Origin: Neospora caninum Liverpool
Lineage: Eukaryota > Apicomplexa > Conoidasida > Eucoccidiorida > Sarcocystidae
DNA length: 64,000 nucleotides
Reading direction: 5' to 3'
Assembly: GCF_000208865.1 (NCBI RefSeq)
Contig: NC_018397.1
Span: 5,795,748-5,859,747 of the forward strand
Part shown: positions 13,401 to 25,269 of the stretch, piece by piece
How positions within the stretch are numbered: the first letter of the stretch is position 1
Layout: every line of letters begins with the position of its first letter
Notes under the pieces: model-generated
What the model was told of the DNA's origin: nothing
What the model saw: only the letters and a program-made list of their open reading frames with translations
Databases searched by the model: none
Program-made: the position numbers and the translations under genes

Positions 13401-16400
13401 CAGCTGTTCGCGCGCGTGTTTGTAGTCGCGGAAGTTCACGGACGACGGCTGGTGATCGACAAGGTGAGTGTCGGGCGAGACGACCGAGGCGGGGCTGTTC
13501 GAGACTGCGTAACTCCATGCGAGCAGAGCCGTATTCAGCGAACCTAGGTCCCTGAACGCAAGCCGGAGGGTTGTGTTGAAGAAGAAAGGCTCACCGTGGT
13601 CGCCTTGAAAAAAGACGCGCAAGCTCAGAGAGAAAGGTCGCACGAGAAAGGCGCAGATTCCGGTTGGCGACTTGCCTCTCGCACAGTCCAACAACGCATG
13701 CAAGACACTCGCCAGAGGGGAGAGACTGCTTCGCCAGGGAGCGGCCCGCGGAGGACTGCAAAAACCGAAGCCGCGCTGCCGCGCAGCGCTGAGCGGCACA
13801 ACGAGGACGTGGGGGGGATAGAGAGTTGCGCACAGTCTAGAGATCAACGAAGGAAAAGCGATGCCCAGAGCGGGCCGAGCCGAGAGGACATGCGATGAAG
13901 GCAGACGCACCCTGAGACACTCGAGACTCCCGTGGTCTCGGCGCTTTCTCTTTTGGGAAGAACGGGTGCCCTAGAGAGCCTCCTGACGCCGTGCGGTCGC
14001 TGGAGTCTCTCGCTTCCATTCGCGGCAGCTCTCTCGCTCCCATTCGCGGCAGCTCTCTCGCTCCCATTCGCGGCATCTCTCTCGCTAGGCGACCAGGACT
14101 GTCGACACAGGCGAACGCCTCGGGGCAGGAGGCCTGCGGGGGGTTGATAGGGAAACGAAAAGGTGAAGCCTGAGATGGATAACGGCGCGCGGCTTCTGGA
14201 AAAGAAAGGTGGGGGAAATTGAGCCTGCCTGTGGTGAGGCGACAAAAACGATGGGGGGACGGTTCTTTCCCCTTCTGGAGAGACTCCTGATGTTGTTGAA
14301 TGCCGGATTGGTTTTTCAGGAAAGTCTTGGGACGGTCCAGCCTCGGGATCAAGTGCTCATCATCAACTGCAGCGAATGCGATATTTTCCTTAGTGCCCCG
14401 TAAGTGCCCCAGTGCGCTCCGTACGCCAAAGGCGTTTTCTTCTCGCTCTCTTCCCTTTCATGTATCTCTCCTCACACGCTGTGCCTGTCTTTTCTCCCTG
14501 AGATCACGCTTTGTCGTGGGCTCCTCTCGTCTCCCTGCTCTGTCTCCTGGCGTTTCCCCCTGTTTTCTCTCGGGTTTCCGCCTGAAACAGGCGGCCGAAA
14601 GTGTCTCTGGTGTCCCCTCTGTCGCTCTCTCTTCTGGAGGAGGCTGAAAGGGCATCGATAAATTCTCGCGTTGTTTTTCGCATCCTTGAGCTCTAACGAG
14701 GGGAGAGGGATCGTCGTTCTCTCCGCAACACTGTTCCCTGTTCGCCGGAAGAGGAAAGGGATTTCTGCACGTGGCGTCTCTGAGCAGAGCCGAAAAGTTT
14801 GTTGTCTTTTTCGTGGTCCGACAGCGTCGGTGTCTCTTATGGCAGAAGCGCCCTGGCGTCTCTTCTCGCGTTGATCTTCCGTCTCTCCTAAGTCTGTTTC
14901 CAGCTTTCTGTGTCCCATTTTTAGCTGGCTGTTTCACCGTGCATCTCGGCCACATCGTGGTTCCTCGTCTCCATCTCTGCCTGTCTCAATCCGCATCTGG
15001 ACTGGGTCCGACGGCGTCCTCCCTCAGCGACTTTCCTTTCCTCGCGCTTTTCTGTGTAGGGTCGCCTCCGTGAAGATGGTGAACTGCTCCAGCGCGTCGC
15101 TGATATGTGGCCGCCCAATAGGCGGCCTTCTCTCCCTCTACAACTCCCAGCGTCTCGAGGTACATGCGGCGGCTTTCCTTCTCCAGTAAGACTCTCCAGC
15201 TGAACGCGGAGCTCTTGAGAGGGAAGGTGAAGGGAGGCCTTGCAAGGGAGGCATCGATCCCTTTTGCAAAGGAACTCGTGGAGGAATTTCCTGAAAGAAG
15301 CGACACACACGCTTCTCTCATTTCGCATTTCGTGCCATCTGTGTGCCTCCTGTCCTTGTTCCCTCCTGTCCCTGTTCTCTCCTGTCCATGTTCTCTCTTC
15401 TCCTTGTCTTGTGGCGTCTCATTTTGGTGACTCAGATGGCGTTTGCCCTTCCTTTTCTTCGTTTTCTCGCGTCTCCTTGTTTCCCCGGATACGGTCTGTG
15501 TTGTGTCTTCCATCATTTCCTCTCTTATTCGTCTCACTCACCCTTTTTCTGCCATTTTTCTCGTCTCTTGTTTTTTTGCCTTGTCTTTGGGGCTCAGAGC
15601 ATGCAATACTCTGGACGCACACCTCTACGTGTGCAGTGCTTCCTCTCCTCTTCTGTGTGGCGACACGCGCGGGATTGTTCTCGCGCCGCTCGATACGCCT
15701 CTGTCTCTGAAAGACGTAAAGCGGGGAAAAAGGGGCAACGAAAATCGACCACCGGGCGAAAGGCCCGACGGCGCCGAAGCAGGCGAGACGACGGACACCC
15801 CAGACGGCGAGGAGGAAGTATACATTTTTGGGTAGGCCCCCAGATCGCAGGCCCTTCCTTAGAGCAACGCCAGAAGGAAAGGGGCGACGCGTTTTCGTGT
15901 CTTTGTTTCCCGTCCCACTTTAGCACCGCGTATTTACGGGACGCACTCGCCGGTGGCATTTGTCTCCAACGATGCCTCTCTGTTTCCGTCAAGTTTCTAC
16001 TGCTTCTCCTGGGGGGTGTTGCGCGTCCAAGGTCTCCTGGCCTCGTTTCTCTTCGTCTCCCGCCCCTTGTCATCCTTCTTGCGTGCGTCGGCCCTACTCC
16101 AACAGCTCCGCTCGTCTCCTTGTGTGCTGCAATTTTTTCTGTCTCCTCCCCATCTGACGCCCTCCCGCTTCCCCCCCGCTTCCATCTTCTCCCTTGCTCT
16201 CCTCCATCTTCTCGTCGCGCCTGTCTACAGGCGCTCGCTCTCCTCCGTAGCCACGGCCTTTGCATTTCCTCTCTGCGGTGGGGGTTGTGGGCCGGCCTCT
16301 GCGTCTTCGGCGCTTGCTTCTTCGTTTCCGCCTCCCCCTCTCCCTGCTGGAGAAGGCGCAGCTACGCGCTGCAGCAGCGCAGGAGGGCGGAGCGTCGCGG

Positions 16401-17891
16401 GAAACTCGCAGATTTTCCAGCTCTTGAACCCCAAGAATTTCAACGTAAGCCGATCGACACCAGGGCGAAGCGAGACCGAGCAAAGTGCATGCGCTGTATG
16501 GCACCACTAAAAAAATCTGTCACAGCCCCAGAACGTGACCCCCCAAAGTACCCAACGAGCGCAGCTGGGGTTTGTGGCGTGTCTAGACACCTTCTGGATG
16601 GGTATTTCATCAAAGGCTCCTCCCACGTTTTGTTATGGTTGTCCACAGACGTGTGCTCGCGTTGACGCTCAACAACAAAAAACGGAGTTTTCCACTCTAA
16701 ACCCCGTCTTCTCTCGCTTTTCTGCGCGTGCCTCTCCCGTCCGCTCCCTGTTTTCCTTTGACGGCTTGTGCGTCTTCTCTTGGGTGTGCCTCCACAGCCC
16801 ATCTCGATGCCCAGGCCGACGCGCTGGCAGAATGCACGCGTCGCCTCCGACGTTTCGCAGCGCTCCCAGTCTCATCCACAAGCTTCTGAGACCCAGGAAA
16901 AAGCGGCAGGAGTGAGAAGGAAGAGGTTAGACGAAAGCGAGGCGACGGCGCGAAGTGATGCCGACGGCGAAGACGGGGCCGGCGGAGACGCACACAGAGA
17001 GGAGAATCTTCTTGCGTTGCCGGAGGACTTCGCCGAAGCTCTCTACGCGAAGGAGCAAGAGGTGCGGAGTCTCTACGGAAGCGAAGAAATAGAACCAAGC
17101 GAAGGTGCCCCAGTATCCCACCGTGCACTTCCCGCCTATCTTTCGTCGTTCTCTCTCTGTGTCTGAGGCAGAAGGTTTCCCGTCGCGGGATCTCCACTCT
17201 CTTGCCACGTGCTGAGAACTGCCCACAGGCCAGTCTCCTGTTCCGTCTGCCATGAATCACGTAACGTGTAGATAACATAGGGGAGGAACCCTCTCTCAGC
17301 TCTGACCCTGCATGCCTGCGCGGCTCTCGGGGGAGCATCCTTGCATGCAAGTCGAATAGTCGAACGAATGGAGTTGTCTCCTGTGTCAGCCCAGCAGTCA
17401 GTGCTTCTGAGCGGCGCTGCATGCGCGCATGTGTCGACTGCGGGGAGTCTACGGATTTTAGACAACGCCTTCGACTAGGCGCAGGCGTGTTACCGTCTCT
17501 AGGCACCGCTTTGCTCGTCACCGCTCTCTCTCTCCAACACGCGCACATCGTTCTGGTTTCCTTTGTTCGGCCCGGGAGGCGCATTGCGGGCTTCTTTTGT
17601 ATGGAACACTGCGGGTGGTTGTTTCCTCAGTGCCTGCATATTTGAGACAGGGTGAGGCGATGTGTTGCTGTCTCAGGTGGAGAGTCTTCAGGAAGCCATG
17701 GAGAACATGAATCTGACGGACCAGCAGCGGGAAACCTTCTTTCAAATCCTCTCTCTCATGCTCTAGTAAGCCGAGTCCACAGAAACTGGCGTGCACCCGC
17801 ACGGGCCTTCCAATCGGCACATACCTTGCCGATGTTCTCATCAAGTGGCTGTAGACTCCCGCTCAAAGACACAGGGACTTTCATTTATGCA

Positions 17892-17929
<38 letters not shown>

Positions 17930-18325
17930 CGGACAGTACAGCGTAACGCTTTCTGAGACAGCGCACCCGTTCCCCTACACGTGCGAGTGAGTGTATATAC
18001 AGAGGCATTTATGTGCATATACACGTGTGGGCGTGACCTCGCTTGCATGTTTGTCACTTTTCCCCTCCGTGCCTGTCCTTCCTCAGCGACTTTTGTAGAC
18101 GACACTCGAGACGAACGAGTCGGCTCGCGGCAGGTCATTTCGCTCGGCACGAAGAGGTGAGAGAGCAAGCGCACAGTGGCCGCTCTTTACTGTTTTGCTG
18201 TCACATTTCTCGCCCCTGGTGGCGAGCGCTGTTTTTGAAGCGGGGTGTGCAAGTGCGACCTTTGTTTCTCTTTTCCGCAGGTTGCCCGATCAAGAGAGGC
18301 GAGTACAGGCAGTATTGGATGCTGA
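10463..18325 (+). CDS. TBCCD1: TBCC domain-containing protein 1 (TBCCD1-like), 13 exons, 893 aa
   Basis: TBCCD1 proteins place the centrosome, basal body and Golgi near the nucleus in animals, green algae and trypanosomes. Exons: 10463-11427, 11688-12020, 12343-12442, 12956-13054, 13401-13463, 14320-14399, 15060-15185, 15598-15831, 16231-16444, 16798-17061, 17677-17765, 18087-18156, 18281-18325. Every junction is GT..AG and phases close exactly. Landmarks shared with human TBCCD1 as I recall it: VLSFLARRR (human VALSFLIEG), TWLRRRL (TWLRSCL), the TBCC beta-helix at about residues 521-625 with 'VLIINCSECDIFLSAP' and 'LLCGDTRGIVLAPLDT', FQLLNPKNF (FQLLPPCEF), LPEDFAEALYAKEQE, and MLYDFCRRH (KFYEWLINTG). 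Acidic and Ser-rich insertions make it longer than the human protein (about 560 aa). The start is the first ATG in frame. The last two exons are short, so the C-terminus is the least certain part. Confidence 0.85.
12749..12775. repeat. TA microsatellite in TBCCD1 intron 3
   Basis: Pure TA run within intron 12443-12955. Confidence 0.9.
14005..14096. repeat. 24-bp tandem repeat in TBCCD1 intron 5
   Basis: About three and a half near-identical copies of a 24-base unit containing CTCCCATTCGCGGCAG, within intron 13464-14319. The minus-strand reading would give an 8-residue repeat, but it lies inside an intron of a well-supported gene. Confidence 0.85.
17895..17926. repeat. TA microsatellite in TBCCD1 intron 11
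   Basis: Pure TA run following GCATGCA, within intron 17766-18086. Confidence 0.9.
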
Positions 18326-20611
18326 ACGAGGCATTTAAGCAACTCTTGTCGTCGCGGGGCTCTTTTGTGTTCTAAGCAAGGCGGAGTGCCGCCTCGTCTC
18401 AGGGGATGCAGCTGCTCTCGCGGCGAGTACTTTTTTGTCCGAAGCACAGGTTCCCCGTCAGCAGCGCGAGACGCAGGCTTTTTTTAGAGGTTTTTGGGGT
18501 CTGGTGTGAACGGAACCAATTACATTCCACTCCTTTCATAGTGGGAGGTCTTGTCAGACGCTTCAACAGACGCTCGAATCCGGCACTAGACGGTCGTTGC
18601 TTTTTGCTGAGCCACTGGGAAGGTTATTACGAAGGAGACAAGGGGCAAAGGAACAACGAGAAACCACGAGAGGCAGCGTCACGAGACGGGGGGTCCGCAC
18701 ACAGAGAAAGGGAGACTAAGCGAGAGAGCAGAAACAGAAGAAACGAAACGCTTCACGGCGCGAATGGGAGAAGACACCGGCGGCGTTAACAGGTAGTCAA
18801 GGCACACTGCCTCCGAAACGTGCCTGCGAATCGAGGAACCTCGTTTAGACACACCGAGCTGTCAATGGACAGGTTGAAGCCACGAGTAGACAGGGTCTCA
18901 TCGTCTCTCCAGATACACCGAGCGCTCGAGAGGCGCTTGACAAGCACACGCGCTGAAGAATGAACTTCCGTGCCCACTGAACGGCGTCAAGTTCCCGCCA
19001 CCACCTGTCGTCACCTTGGGCTTTTCTGTGTGCTGCTCGGATTCACGTATGGAGCTGCGGCCCGCGTTGGGTGCTTCCCTACCTTCATGATCTAAACCAT
19101 ACTGCGAGTCAGTTACGCGTGAAAATAGACTTGCAGTTGTCGAAAACCGCCCCAAGGCGAAAATTTGTGTGGGCGAAGATGATGAAGAACCTTCGTGTAA
19201 GGAACTCACGTCCGTGGTTTAGTGTCAATACGTTTGCGTCTCTCGTTCGTGTGCACGAAAAGAAAGTGGACTCGCCCTAAATGAAAGTCCGAACCGTCTG
19301 TTCTCTTTGCTTCGGCAACCGTACACACGAGATTTTCACGGACAACTGCCCGCGGGAACGGGGCAGAATCCGTTCGCGGCTGATGAGTGCTTGTCCACCG
19401 TCGTGAAAACCGCAGAGTACGCGGTGGCAACCGTTCTCTAGAGAGTCATTGGAGCTGTCGGCCTCAGAAGAGTTCACTACGCTCGAGAACCCTCCAGGGA
19501 AATCTTTCTTAGTTGTGAGTGCGTGCCTGATACAGCTACGACGGGGTCCAACGCCTTGGACCTTTTAGAGCCGTCGTATCGCCTCGTTCACAGTGGAGAG
19601 CCACGTACCCATGCTCCTCTGTATCTCCAGAGTTCCAGCACGCAAAAGCTGGCGCACCCGTTCTTCTCCCGTTTCAGGAGCCCGAGGTATTTGTATCGGC
19701 AGAAAAACTACGGTTTCTCGTTACCTCCGTAAAGAAGGGCCCTAATTGCCGCAGCTCGCCGCACAACGGGCGTTTCTGATCCCCTGGCAAAACAGGATGG
19801 TGCCCACAGAAAAGTCTTGAGAAGCATCTGGAAAAAGACAGAATGCGACGGAAGTTGTCGAGCCCACACACAGGCGTCGATCGGAAGAAGTACGCACGAA
19901 CCACGCGCAAAGAAAACGAAGGAAATCCTCTTGTCCACACACACTTCGTTAGAAACGGTTCCTTTCGGAAAGCAAAAAGACAGTCCACGTATCAAAGGAG
20001 CCCCACTGCGTCAATCAAGACGCTATATGCAGTGCAGGAGCACTCGACTTAAAATATGCAAGAGTGCAAAGGCAAAGCACACGGGAAACGGCTGACTCGC
20101 CGGCTACTGTTGCCCTCGCATTCACGCCCACACAGAGACTTGCAACCGGAAAGAGCCATGAACGTCCAGCTACGCACGTTCTTGGCATGCGTACGTGCGA
20201 TGTATTTCCATTGGTAGGCTCGCCCGCGCGAAACGCCCTGGAGCAACTAAGGGTACATGCATCGTTCAGACTTGCAGGCTTTGTATTTCATCTGTATAGA
20301 AATGTATAGGTGTGCGTTCAGCGAGATACGCACGTATACCTGTATCCAGTGTATACGACTGTAAATGCACACATCACCAAAGACGGCTGGCGTCACGAGT
20401 TTTGCACTTTAGAAACAGTAGATCCTGAAGCACGTCTGTTCCTCTTTGGTTCTGCTTCAAACAGAAGACCGCTTAGGGCTAGGGCCACGTGTGTCGCCTG
20501 GTGCTTCTCCCTTCTGCCCCTCAAACTGTAAAATGGAAAAAACAAAAAATCGCGGTTTCCGTTTCCTTTTCCGGGTCATAGACAAACATTTCGATAAATA
20601 GGGAGATATAG

Positions 20612-20891
20612 CTACACAGGAAGTCCTCGTTGCTTCGCTGGTTTCTGCTCCGTTTCCGTCGTCGTCGCACTGGCGCAGAGACTCTCGCCTGTCGCTTTTT
20701 GTCTCGACAACGACACGCGGAGCTCAGCCGTCCTTTTCTGGCAGACCCCGCACGTCACATCTCTCTCGCTCGCAGCAAGTACCTGCCTCTCGTGCGCATC
20801 TCCCCCGCTTCCCACAAGTTGTCGGTTCGCCTCCCGGAGAGAATGCGTTTCGCTTTCACTTCCCTCCTCCTCTCGTTCAAGAGTGCGTCCA
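20612..20891 (-). CDS. Possible extra 3' exon of the AP2 gene (or separate small ORF)
   Basis: A minus-strand open frame ending at 20612 reads like real protein: charged and Ser/Thr-rich, with TCGVCQKRT near its middle. The upstream AP2 exon ends GGA TAT CGG TAG, where CG followed by GTAGAC could be a donor. Joining it to an AG at 20893-20892 completes an Arg codon and keeps this frame open for 93 residues. The acceptor is GAG rather than CAG or TAG, which is weak. It could equally be 3' UTR sequence. Confidence 0.22.
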
Positions 20892-21127
20892 CTCGGTGCA
20901 CAATCGCCACATACGAACGCAAGCGCGGGAGACGGACAGACGAAGAAAGAAAAGGCGCGGAAAAGAGAACGACTCTTTACATTTCGTAGGTTAACCCACG
21001 CCAACAGGCCCTCTCCCACGCACCGCCGGCAACTCCCCTGCCATGCCAGGCAACACAGGAATCCTACGAAACGAAAGGTCGAGCCGCATACAGTTCCCCA
21101 GAGACGCTCGTACACTCATACGAATGC

Positions 21128-21128
<1 letters not shown>

Positions 21129-21165
<37 letters not shown>

Positions 21166-21204
21166 CCATCTGAACGTATCTATATATATATATATGTATA
21201 TATT
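21129..21204. repeat. TA microsatellites, intergenic
   Basis: Two TA runs separated by a short unique spacer, between TBCCD1 and the AP2 gene. Confidence 0.9.
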
Positions 21205-21355
21205 CCGATATATGAATACAAATGCAGCAGAACCCCTATGCGATTTCAAGCTCTTCTTTCATCGGCGCTGGACGGGAAACAGAAAATAGCGGGTAGTCGC
21301 TGTAGCCCAACACGGGATGTTCCGCAAGAAACCGGCCCAAAGTCATCGCGTTTAT

Positions 21356-21371
21356 CCACACACACACACAC
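21356..21371. repeat. (CA)n microsatellite
   Basis: Short CA run in the 3' flank of the AP2 gene. Confidence 0.85.
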
Positions 21372-21921
21372 GTCGAAGATATGCGCACAATTGCAAGCAC
21401 AGAGAAGGGAACGCAAGCCTCTCCTGTAATCATTCGGACGCCAGACGGGTGTGCCAAAAAAAGGCCCTAGCTGACCCACAATGGATACTGCCTGTGCGTC
21501 TCTCTGCTTTTCGCCCGGGTGACGCCATCATCCCCACCGGCTGAATCGGGTCTTGCCCCATCCCTTCTGTGCTACTCTCCTGCCGCAGCGCCAGGGATGC
21601 TTCTCGGCCTTCCTGTCGGTCTTCTTCCCTCCCCTTGTCGCTCGTCGTTCCCGCTCTCCCTTGTACTGTTCCTACTTCCGATGCGTTTCGTGAGCCTTCT
21701 TCCCTGTGCTCCTGTTACTCGATTTTCGCCCCAGGATTTCGCGACCAGCCCTCCGTCCTTTCCGCTGCAGCGCTCCATATTCGAGTAGATGGTCGGGGAG
21801 GCAGAGAGGCGGCCGCACGGACCGGAGCGATCCCGAGCGCCGCGCCGACGCATGTGAAAACGTGGACGGATGCAAATGCGCGAATCCAACCTCTAAACAC
21901 AAAGCCGGACGGCCCCCGTGT

Positions 21922-24900
21922 CTACCGATATCCACTGGCATCGTCGGTTTGATTTCTGCCGCCATACCCCGCATTCACCGCCGCGTGGGCCGCTGCGTTG
22001 CTTGCTCCACCCCGGTCTTTGTTTTTTGAGCCTTTGTTGACTAGCAGATTGCTGTTTTGCACCTTGCTGAGACGCACTTTGATCGCCCAGTATTTGCTTC
22101 TGTAGAAGCCGTGCGTTTTGGCAGAGAACGACTTGTAGTAGCGCTTTCCGCCTTCGTACCAGGAGGCGATCCACGACCGTTTGTCCCAGTACACCCCGGC
22201 GACGTCGCACTTGAGATCCGTGGCATTCTCCGGATTCGGACCCTCCTGCTCAGGCAAGTGGAGGAGGTACTCGTACTCGCTCTCGGGGGCAGAGGCTGGC
22301 ACCGGGTCGGCGCGCTCTCGCCCTCCGGACGGGCTGAGAAGCTGCGAGGACACATGGGAAGGGAAGTGCGAGGCGTGGGAACTGCCTCCCGCCCCCGCGT
22401 TGCCCAGCATGCCTGCATGCGAGCCCATGGAATTGCGGCCACCGCCTGCGCCGAGGCCAGCGGAGTTGGTCACGCCTCCACTGCCGAGATGCCCCCGCTG
22501 CGCCGGCAAACCAAACATGTCGTTGGACAAGGATACGCCCAACTGCCCGTTCCCGTCGCGGCCTTGAAGCTGGAGCAGGCTCGAGGCCGGGCCGTTCCCG
22601 CCCATGTGGGGAGTCTGGCCCGGATTCGAGAGAGGCAACAGACCGGAGGCGCGGGGCCCAAAGAGCGAAGAAAGCGACGACGGAGACGTCGCGCCTGCGC
22701 CCTGGCGACCTGCAGGTGGACGGTCCTTCCGTCCACGCTTTTTCAAGCTCCCAGGGCCGGGCCACCCAGAGCCCGGCATCGACAAAGCGTGAGACGGCGC
22801 GCCGCTCGCCCCCAACGCGTAGGGCCCCGAGCACTGGGAAGCGCCCGCACCAGAGTAGTCGTCGATGCCGCCAAACGGCGGGGACACGTCGCCCGGACCC
22901 ACCCCGTCGAATGCGCGCTGAGACGGATCGATACCTGCAAAAAGAGGAGGACACAGCAGGCAGACGCCGGGGTCGGAAACAAACGACGGTCGCGTTGTAA
23001 CTGCCGGAGGAAAACGCGAAAACGCCGAAAACGGACAAGGCCAAGAAAAAAAACGGCACGAGGCACGAAAACAACCCAGCTAGGATGGCCACTGGATTAC
23101 TGGGAAGGGAGAGAACGCGAGGTACAGATGCCAGAGAAAAGGCCAGGGCGACACAGACACACGCCGCTGCCGACAGACGCATAACAGTTGCGAGGGGACA
23201 CGTGCAAATGCATGCCGTGCAGCAGACCTCCGCCCAAACCCGGAATCCAGTCCCCGGAAGCAAATCACGAGAAGCACGTGTGTGTGTGTGTGTGTGGCTG
23301 TGTGTGCATGTGTGTGTGGCACGGCCAGTCGACGGTTTCAGCAAAAGTGGCGACCGAGTCGCGGACGCGAGACACTGCACCGCGCACAGACACGGCGCGG
23401 GCAAACGTGTGTGGAGCTCTACAATCTCTGTTTTTACACCGTTTCCCTGTTTCCCGCTTGACCTGTGCAGGAAAGGCGACACATCTGCCGTGTGTAGAAG
23501 CGAAGAGTGTCACCGGCGTCCCGAGTGTTTGTCTGCTGCGGGTTCCAGCGCGCTTCCTCTTTTGTTCCTCTCCCCTCCTCTCCCCTAACCGAACACAAGT
23601 GCGTACCTCCCGCGCCGTAGCCACCAAGAGGGCATCCGCCGTTCATGAAGAGAGACCGTGCGCCGTCGATGCCTGGGCCTCTCTGCTCCCAGAGGGCCAT
23701 CGCGTTCGGGAAGTCGGGGTCCAGCTTCGCACACAGGTCGTCGATTTTGAGGCAGACTGTGTAGATTGCATCTAGCCACTGAGCATACTTTTCGCCCGCG
23801 ACGGGAACGCGGCCTGGCCCGCCCATTGCGGCGCCTCGCGCAGGCCCTGGACACGACTGACCCGACGAGAGAGAAGCAGCGAGAGCGTCGCTGCCTTGGT
23901 CAGTTTGTTCTTCGTCGTGGAGAGGCCCCGAGGAGGAGGTCCAACCTGAGGCGTGGCAAGCGGATCCTTGTTCGAAGGGCGGATGCTGGGACGAAGACGC
24001 GTTCTGCACGGAATTTAGCTGCGAAGGCGAAGGTGAGGCCTTCGCGGGCAAAGACGGCGCGGGGAACGTGGACGAACTGAGAGAAAATCGACCGTCTTCG
24101 TCTTCTTTTTTCCGCCGTTTCACCGGTCCACTCGGGTCTCCGTTCTCGTCAACTCTCTCCCCCTGCATGTCTTCACCTTTCTCCTCCTTCATCGCCTCCT
24201 TCTCGCCCGCCGAGTGTGTGCCCGCGGTGTCTCTGTCGCTGGCGTTCTGTCTCCACGCAGCCACGCCGAACGCCTCTTCGGAGCCGCCAACAGAGGTCGG
24301 CAGAGCGGAAGCCTGAAGGCTGGCCTCTCCGAGCGCGCCGTCATCATCTCCAGGGCCTGGCCCGCCCGACGCGTTGCCTGCGGGGGGCGCAGGCGCCGCA
24401 GGGACCTCTGCACAGTTCACTTCTTCCAGACTCTCCATTTGGGAAGCGAGAGAAAAGGGAGTTCCGTCCTCAGCCGTTCCGGAAACAGCGTCAGAGCACG
24501 ACGAAGCGGTGACAGAATGCGGCCTGCAGGCGGCGGGACAGCGGACGACTTCCACAGGACTGCCTGCAGTGGACTGACGAGAGGTTGTCTCGAGAACAGA
24601 AAATCTTGTGACGGGCTTCCCTGCTCCGTTAGAATCCACGAGATTCGACGGCGAACCAGCGAACGGGTCGCCGCTCGGTTCTTCCTCTGGCTTCGGTTCA
24701 GGTGTCTGTACACTTGACAAGGCCTCCACAGGCGCAGCGCCCTTGCCTTCTTCAACTAGATCCTTTGATGCAGCTCCAGATATCAAAAATTCGGAGTCCT
24801 CCACAGACGTCCGCGACGCGCCTTCTTTTTCCAGAGGGTAACGCGAGAGAGAAGGTGGCGTACATGTACGGCCGGCAGGTAAAAGCGTCTCCAGAAGCGC

Positions 24901-25269
24901 ATCCACAGCTGCCGATGTTCGGTTTTCCGGCATATACCCCCTTGAGCGTCCAGACTCTCCTCGATCCACCGCCGCAAACTCGGACTTTTCTACAAGAGGT
25001 GAAGACCGGGGTGAAAGTGAGCTACGTTCGGGTTCAAGTATTTTTTCGGCAGTGAAACAAGTCGAGGGAGAAGAATGGACCGCGGCGGGAGGTCTGGAAC
25101 AGCCCGACAGAGAATCAGTGTCGCCTACAGGCGGAGAAGAGTCGCGCAACGAAGAGGGAACTCTCTCCTTAGTTCTGGAGACGCTCAGGAGGAGGTCTGT
25201 TCTCACTTCATCAAAGACTTTCCCGCTTTCACTCTGCCTTTTAGCCTCCTCCACACCAGCATCCATCAT
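21922..25269 (-). CDS. ApiAP2 transcription factor, single AP2 domain, 2 exons, 891 aa
   Basis: Sequence-specific nuclear DNA-binding protein of the apicomplexan AP2 family. Exons on the minus strand: 25269-23607 and 22934-21922. The intron 23606-22935 is phase 1, GT..AG, and the junction completes a Gly codon. The AP2 domain is near the C-terminus, about residues 801-846: GVYWDKRSWIASWYEGGKRY, then the YKSFSAKTHGFYRSKYWAIK helix region. The preceding 800 residues are mostly Ser/Pro/Gly/Ala and acidic low complexity, except an ordered-looking stretch at about 495-540 (YAQWLDAIYTVCLKIDDL). A basic KRRKKEDED segment in exon 1 could be a nuclear localisation signal. The start is a double ATG (MMDAG). 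I cannot say which named AP2 gene this is. A longer C-terminus through an extra exon is possible. Confidence 0.9.
23279..23318. repeat. (TG)n microsatellite in the AP2-gene intron
   Basis: Interrupted TG run within the intron 22935-23606. Confidence 0.9.

Larger units (their letters stand above)
18326..21921. other. Convergent interval (3' flanks of TBCCD1 and the AP2 gene)
   Basis: About 3.6 kb between two convergent stop codons. Apart from the possible minus-strand tail exon at 20612-20891 and the microsatellites, reading frames are short and unremarkable. It probably holds 3' UTRs and polyadenylation regions; no specific signal can be assigned. Confidence 0.55.

Noticed and set aside
15343..16665. 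440-codon plus frame
   Set aside because: It crosses introns of TBCCD1; the TBCC motifs are in a different, phase-consistent set of exons.
22057..23184. 375-codon plus frame
   Set aside because: Antisense of the AP2-domain exon and intron; the AP2 domain is clear on the minus strand.
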